DNA from: Carnegiea gigantea
Taxonomy: Eukaryota; Streptophyta; Magnoliopsida; Caryophyllales; Cactaceae
Direction of reading: 5' to 3'
Length of the DNA stretch: 64,000 nt
NCBI GenBank assembly: GCA_029747015.1
Contig: JAKOGI010000540.1
Location: 416,501 to 480,500, forward strand
The notes beneath the pieces are model-generated. The model was not told where the DNA came from. It searched no databases and worked only from the letters and a program-made list of their open reading frames with translations. How positions within the stretch are numbered: the stretch's first letter is position 1; each line of letters begins with the position of its first letter. The position numbers and the translations under genes are program-made. Positions 59,301 through 64,000 of the stretch are shown here, in pieces.

Positions 59301-60531
59301 CCCTCCACAACAGCAACAGCTTGAGCAGGTCCTTCCACCCAATGTAGCCAAGTTGGAGCATCCCAAGAAAACTGACCTACAAGCATTCCGAGCAGTAGAA
59401 TCCTACACCAGTCCTCTGTCTTCTTATGTCTTATTCGTAGTAAAAAACTTTTTAACTTTATTAATGTTTCTGATATAAGATAAAGTATGTTCCAAGAGTA
59501 TTGTGTTGCTAAGTTATTGCCAATTGTCATGTGATAGAGTGCAAATCTAATAATGTAATTACTTTACTTCAACAAAGTGAAGTATAATGTGTTCTAGACA
59601 AAATATATGTTCACTAGAACAACAACTAACTCATTTCATTCCATGATAACAATATACATTCAGCTCCAAAACATTACCAATTGAACTTCAAACTACCATC
59701 ATAATGATAAGAGTTACAATAATGCTAATAAAGAGCATGTAGACAATACTTTGCCCCTTCTCAATCAACTTAACTAGCATTCTTAACCCTAACAGCTCCT
59801 ACTTGATTTTAGTCAGCATCATTATAATCCTCTTCTCCATCTCATTGTCATCATTAACCCACTTTAAGAACTTGTCATATGTTAAGCACTTTATATATTC
59901 CCTTCCCGGGTTTTGGCTTGAACAGGACACTTTCCTTGTTCCTTGCATATGGCATCTTAGATATATGCAGTCATCACCAAATTCACTTGGATGATTGTTC
60001 TTTAAGGATGATATTCATCTCATTTCAACTTCTTGCCCTTCCTGGAAAAAAAAAATCAAGGCAATTAAAGATGCAGTAGTACTAGCAACAGGGGATAGAG
60101 TACAACGCCCTTTTCCTTGAGCATTGGAAGGCAAACCTCTGCAAACTGCAGCAGTAATAGCAAGCAGACGGAGGGCCAATATGAAAGATATATGCAAGAA
60201 GGAGTCGAATGCAAGGAGAATGGGGAATGCAAGAAGAAAACAGAGCAGTGGGAAAGGAAAGGGAAGACCATGGTTGGTGGATGAATTTATAAGAAAAACC
60301 CTTAACCGTTGGAAAATAATTGCAAGATTTAGATGTTTAGGGTAATTTTGGCTTTTCACTTCAAAAATTCAAATTCACCGCTCAAACAATCAGAATGGTG
60401 ATGTCGCAGGTCAGAATTGGGCCATACAAATTGTTACACCATTATTTAAGGTACTCTAGAATTAGTTTTAAAAACTAGGGGGCCTTAAAAATAGTTTCCA
60501 CATAAGTTAGGTACCTTTGTGTAGTTTTTTG
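56312..60531 (+). mobile_element. Mutator-like element (MULE)
   Basis: A 10-bp duplication tgttatttac (56302-56311 and 60532-60541) flanks long inverted repeats of about 130 bp: aaaaaactacacaaaggtac on the left, and caaaaaactacacaaaggta as the reverse complement of the right end. The pairing continues through ttatgtggaaactattt and aactaattctagRgtacctt. Long TIRs with a 9-11-bp duplication define MULEs. The interior carries a decayed MURA-type transposase. Confidence 0.93.
57000..59325 (+). pseudogene. MULE transposase (MURA/FAR1-related) relic
   Basis: N-terminal piece near 57186 (NIDGDWVRLTKFWEDVRNKC). The core at about 57760-57990 has RIDACHLKGVYRGVLL, MALDGNN, FPLAYAVVEKENKDEW and, after a short intron (donor acaag|gtaag at 57982, acceptor near 58063), the next block LRNVMPAASRRTCVLHYYKN. 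58208-58720 gives AANAYAPFVHEKAIEKVKGK and NNFVKSFNHAIVKFRSLPIL. A SWIM zinc finger CDC...LTGLPCKHAV follows at 58730-58785, then a C-terminal KIGRPPEHKRRES basic region and CKHLGHNAVTYG knuckle at 59140. Stops at about 57841, 58718, 58745, 58939 and 59012 inactivate it. Confidence 0.85.
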
Positions 60532-60852
60532 TGTTATTTACAACTAAAATAATTTTAACTATCTAGATCGAAACTTTATTATTCAATAGGAAATATTAAA
60601 TGAAGCTCAAATTTGAATTTTAAGATCAACATTCCTATATTTAGCCCACGTTTATCCCCACTACAATAACTTAGTCGATATTTTTTTCCCAATTAAATAA
60701 TTCAATTGGAAATTTCTTTTTTCTATGAAAATTGATTTATCTTGCACTAAATGATTAAAAAAACGATAACATAAAAGTGCATTTTTCTTAGAAACATTTG
60801 CCATAAAAAATTATTTTTTGAGAAAATCTTTCCCTTTCCCCCATCCAAACAC

Positions 60853-61877
60853 AGCCTATAACACAATGATAATTAGAAAGCTTGTATGCATGTTACATTT
60901 GGAATAAATTACTTTTCGGTACCTCGAGGTTTGGTGAAATGGTTTTATGAACCCAGAATTTTAGAAAAATATTTCCGGGACCACTTAGTTTAGCACGAAT
61001 GGTTTCTAGAGCTCAAAACTTTAGGTTATCTGATTTCTATGTCTCAAGTATTTATTTTTAGGTCCCTGAAGGGGTTCAATTGCAAATACTTCAAAGTTTT
61101 CAACTGTTTTGCAAAACCAGGCTTATATTTATGTTTAAACCTCTTATAAAGACTTTAATGGTACTAGTTATCACAATCTACTACTTATATCTCAAATATT
61201 ATATTTCTTATGATTAACAACCCACCATGCTTTGCAAAAATAACTAAAACTTAATTAGAGAGTTTCGACCGTTAATTGAACTTAGTCAACGCTAGACTCC
61301 GGTGTTCCACTAGCTTCCGGTTTACAGAGATTACTAATCTTAACCCCACCTTCCTTAGATTAAGCATAGCACAGATCCATTTCATTTTCTACCCCGGACC
61401 GTAGTCACTAGTCAAATTTTTAATCTGTTTTAAGTATAGTGGATCTTTAATCAAGAAATTATAATATTTAAAACATATGTTCAATTGAATAACATTCCTT
61501 ACTGAAAATTTCTTTTATTAAAAGCTTAAAAGTGGAAATATTGCAATGGAAAGCTTGAAGAGGGACTTAAGCTAAGATCATTAGAGATGCTTGCTCATAG
61601 AGAAATGGAGAATCTGAACTTCTCTTGTGCTCAAGAATGCTTAAATAACCATGCCCCTTCTCAGCACTCGACTTCCCCTTTTATAGAAGGTCGGGCGTAC
61701 ATAGGATGCCCAAGTGGCTACAGTACATAATGATTTTTTACATGGCTACAGTACACATATGGATACACACTGATGACTACAGTATACACTTTATTTTATA
61801 GACCGGACACTTATCAAAATAGTACAATAATAGGGCAGCCACTTTTTAGAACTTTTTAATGATAACAAGACTAGTCA
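60853..61877. other. Noncoding repeat-like stretch
   Basis: Phrases such as ttcggtacctcgaggtttgg and ggttcaattgcaaatac near 60915-61090 are repeat-like, but I find no second copy here. Around 61600-61760 a short imperfect repeat (tggctacagtacataatga / tggctacagtacacatatgg) occurs. No gene. Confidence 0.4.
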
Positions 61878-62077
61878 TCATTATTGAAATTCTGCATGCC
61901 TTCATCTCCAATTATATCTTCCAGATCATCATTATCTGGATAATCATCAAAATCTTTATTAAGTTGCTTAAGATACTCTGGATTCCATTTCTCAAATAAT
62001 TTAAGAAGATATTTCTTTCCTTTTACTGGTAGAAATTTTCTAGCCCCAACATCAAAGAGATAATAAAAAATATCTTC

Positions 62078-62524
62078 TCAGACTGCACCTTCCACCTTTA
62101 TGTATTCTTTAAATTCATTATTATAGGTGAAAGTAGTATTTCCACAATGTATTAATGCTTTTCCTTGTGCGATTAATGCCCAACGTGGATAATAAATATT
62201 AAAAAGTCCCATGACTCTTGATAAAGGAGGATCAGTAACTAGATGTGTTGGTAGTTCAGAAACCCATTCTTGTTGTTGATCATTGAGATTGTCATAATCA
62301 ACGATTTGAATAAGATAATGGGCTGGCTTGACTTTTCCATTTTCATATTCGATTAATGCGTTATACACTTTCAAATTTAGGCATCTTCGAACTGGAACTT
62401 TTGTTGGACCATCAAGAGATGTAAGAATCCAATGGAACCTCTTGAATATGCATTGCTGAAATTTGTTTAGCTTTGAGAAAAATGGGAACTTTGGATCTGG
62501 AATTTCTATGAAGTAAAGTACCAT
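62078..62524 (-). CDS. Downstream ORF of the endogenous caulimovirid, partial
   Basis: 148 residues still open, no motif I can name. It lies after the pol remnant on the same strand. It resembles the conserved second ORF of Florendovirus-type integrations (inference from memory). Probably not expressed. Confidence 0.5.
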   Translation of the reverse strand: MVLYFIEIPDPKFPFFSKLNKFQQCIFKRFHWILTSLDGPTKVPVRRCLNLKVYNALIEYENGKVKPAHYLIQIVDYDNLNDQQQEWVSELPTHLVTDPPLSRVMGLFNIYYPRWALIAQGKALIHCGNTTFTYNNEFKEYIKVEGAV

Positions 62525-62731
62525 CCCGTATTCCCAGGCTTTAAAGACAGGGTCATTTGGAGATAATAAATTTATTGGAAAACTAACACCACTAACTCCA
62601 GATCTTTCAGAAAAATGGATCGTTGTCCCCCACGACTCCCAAATATTTTAGGAATAATGATGATAATAGTCGATGCAGTCTGTATACTATTCATTAAACC
62701 ATTTTTCTCAAATATGAGAACTTATTTTTTC

Positions 62732-63211
62732 TTAGATATCATAAGGACATTGAAGGTAACTAACTTGTAATTCTAAAGGGGAAAATCTTTGGGCTATTAG
62801 GTAGGCTGTAGATAGTAAACCAAAACATGATCTACTTTTTATATGGAATTTCACATTATCAATAAGGACTTTACTAGAAGGCGTAACCCGTTCTAGTAGG
62901 AATGGCATTTCATTAAAGATTTCCTCCTTTTCTGGTAGGAGGTCTGCTTTGATTATCACCATTGGCGAGTTCTCAGGTTAGACTGTCTGCCAGAGAGTTC
63001 TTCGATCCCTGTATATGTTTACTAGAAAAGGAAATTGGTTAATCCATAATTGCCAGCGCAGGAGACGCCCTTGCATTTGCATATTTGATAAATCCTTTTT
63101 CACAAACCCAAGCATTCCTTTACAATCAGTTCGAATAAGAAAAGGTTTTGGAGATAAAAAGATTAAGAAATTTTCAACTCTCCTTATGACTGCAAGGATT
63201 TCTTTTTCCAT
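62732..63211 (-). pseudogene. Caulimovirid RNase H and following segment, broken
   Basis: Two open pieces, 63211-62978 and 62962-62732, are separated by a stop with a frame change. The first contains the MEKEILAVIR and IRTDCKG blocks typical of caulimovirid RNase H. The second continues with no known motif. Confidence 0.65.
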
Positions 63212-63586
63212 TGTGGGATAGTTGCATTCTCCCTAATTAAAGTTTCCACTGCAATATTTGCAGAGTTTTTTGCCTTCTTTAATTTTGAGTACCGCACTCC
63301 AGTGCTCATTGCTGGCATCTGTCTCAAGAATTAAATCATCTCCTTCATTAGGTAAATTAAGAACAGGAAGATTTTTGCACTTTTATTTGAAGTTTTGAAC
63401 AATCATTGTATCATCAGTGGTCTATGTCCAACTTACGTCTTTCTTGAGTTTCTGCTGCAATGGTTTCTTAGCTTAGCTAAATCTTTAATGAAATCTGAAG
63501 CATAGGTAAGGCATCTAAGAAACTTTCTAGCTACTTCTTATCTTTAATTTGTTCAGAAAAGTTTCCATTTTTTCCAAAATATGCTT

Positions 63587-63808
63587 TTATAGAATAATAT
63601 GTCCAACTTTAATCTCTAGACCTGAAAACTCAATTTCTTGTTCACCATAAATGCATTTGTTTTTTTCAAGTATAATACCATAGTCAATGCATCTTTGGGT
63701 GACAGCTAAAATATCATCTTTGTGCTGCTCTATGATTTTGGAAAAGAGAAGGATATCATCAATGTAAACTAAACAACAATGATTAAGGTCTTTGAAGATG
63801 TTCTTCAT
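63587..63808 (-). pseudogene. Caulimovirid reverse transcriptase fragment
   Basis: Open for 73 codons with the YIDDILLFS active-site box and the IEQHKDDI block that follows it in caulimovirids. Frames are broken on both sides: the stretches 63809-64000 and 63212-63586 also encode RT/RNase H pieces but carry stops and shifts. Confidence 0.78.
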
Positions 63809-64000
63809 TCTTCTCTGGAATATTTAGGGTGCATTTTTAAGACCAAATGGCATCACCATCCGCTCATAATGTCTCTTGTTGGGCACTTAATGCAGTTAAA
63901 GAAATATTTTTCTCATCCATTTTTATCTACCAATAATTGCTTTTGCAATCCATTTTTGAGAACCAAGATGCTCCTTGGATTCTATTGAAAATGACAGTTT

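Larger units (their letters stand above)
55409..60852. mobile_element. TIR-type repeat with ~177-bp tandem units (copy B), split by a MULE
   Basis: Inverted ends gtgtttggttgggggaaaat and, from the right, gtgtttggatgggggaaagg. Unit markers (cttgaYtattgg/cttggttatt) lie at 55639, 55816, 55991 and 56167 (spacings 177, 175, 176). The next is at 60574, which is 177 further once the MULE and one TSD copy (4230 bp) are removed. It is the same family as 21561-23032, in opposite orientation. No coding capacity of its own. Confidence 0.75.
61878..64000 (-). mobile_element. Endogenous caulimovirid (Florendovirus-like) remnant, cut by window edge
   Basis: The - strand shows pararetroviral RT, then RNase H, then two further ORFs, in the order expected downstream of pol. 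Several frameshifts and stops break it, so it is an old, inactive integration. Genus assignment is by resemblance to plant-genome Florendovirus copies and is tentative; a badnavirus-like origin is less likely because of the separate ORF after RNase H. The 5' part lies outside the window. Confidence 0.75.

Noticed and set aside
60015..60359. 114-codon ORF on the - strand inside the MULE
   Set aside because: No similarity I recognise, low-complexity Leu/Phe/Ser content, antisense to the 3' part of the MULE.

Overview
This window looks like nuclear DNA of a flowering plant. It is AT-rich, has one spliced housekeeping-type gene, and most of the rest is transposable elements typical of angiosperms (Sirevirus-type Copia, another Copia, a gag-only LTR element, CACTA, MULE, hAT and Tourist-like MITEs, and an endogenous caulimovirid). 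I cannot name the species. Nothing suggests bacterial, organellar or viral-particle DNA.

Layout: 1-3134 is the 3' part of a Sirevirus-type retrotransposon on the + strand (env-like ORF, PPTs, 3' LTR). It abuts a gene-like first exon on the - strand (3401-3524). 3.9-10.9 kb holds decayed repeats. 10952-15002 is a CACTA transposon with a broken Ptta/En/Spm-type gene. 16283-19384 is a degenerate LTR element without coding capacity, next to the RNase H relic of an old Copia element (19.4-19.8 kb). 21561-23032 is a repeat with ~177-bp tandem units and a nested Tourist-like MITE. The one convincing host gene is at 23897-28093 (+): six exons encoding a 442-residue RBP45/RBP47-type protein with three RRMs. 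Downstream are a second Tourist-like MITE (29081-29441) and a hAT MITE (31044-31634).

32556-55107 is one 22.5-kb nest. A Copia element (LTRs 32556-32831 and 54749-55107, imperfect TSD gctat/gttat) contains two later insertions. One is a nearly complete Sirevirus-type element on the - strand (36126-46915; LTRs about 1% diverged). The other is a gag-only LTR element on the - strand (48697-54052; perfect TSD agtat). 55409-60852 is a second copy of the 177-bp-unit element, split by a 4.2-kb MULE with a 10-bp TSD. 61.9-64.0 kb is a broken endogenous caulimovirid on the - strand.

The most unusual signal is in the long leader of the outer Copia element. At 34184-35384, about 20 short stem-loops follow one another. 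Their stems differ in sequence but stay paired, and most have a 5-nt loop close to TNTGT. I know of no standard feature class for this. A structural RNA role, for example Gag binding or packaging, is only an inference.
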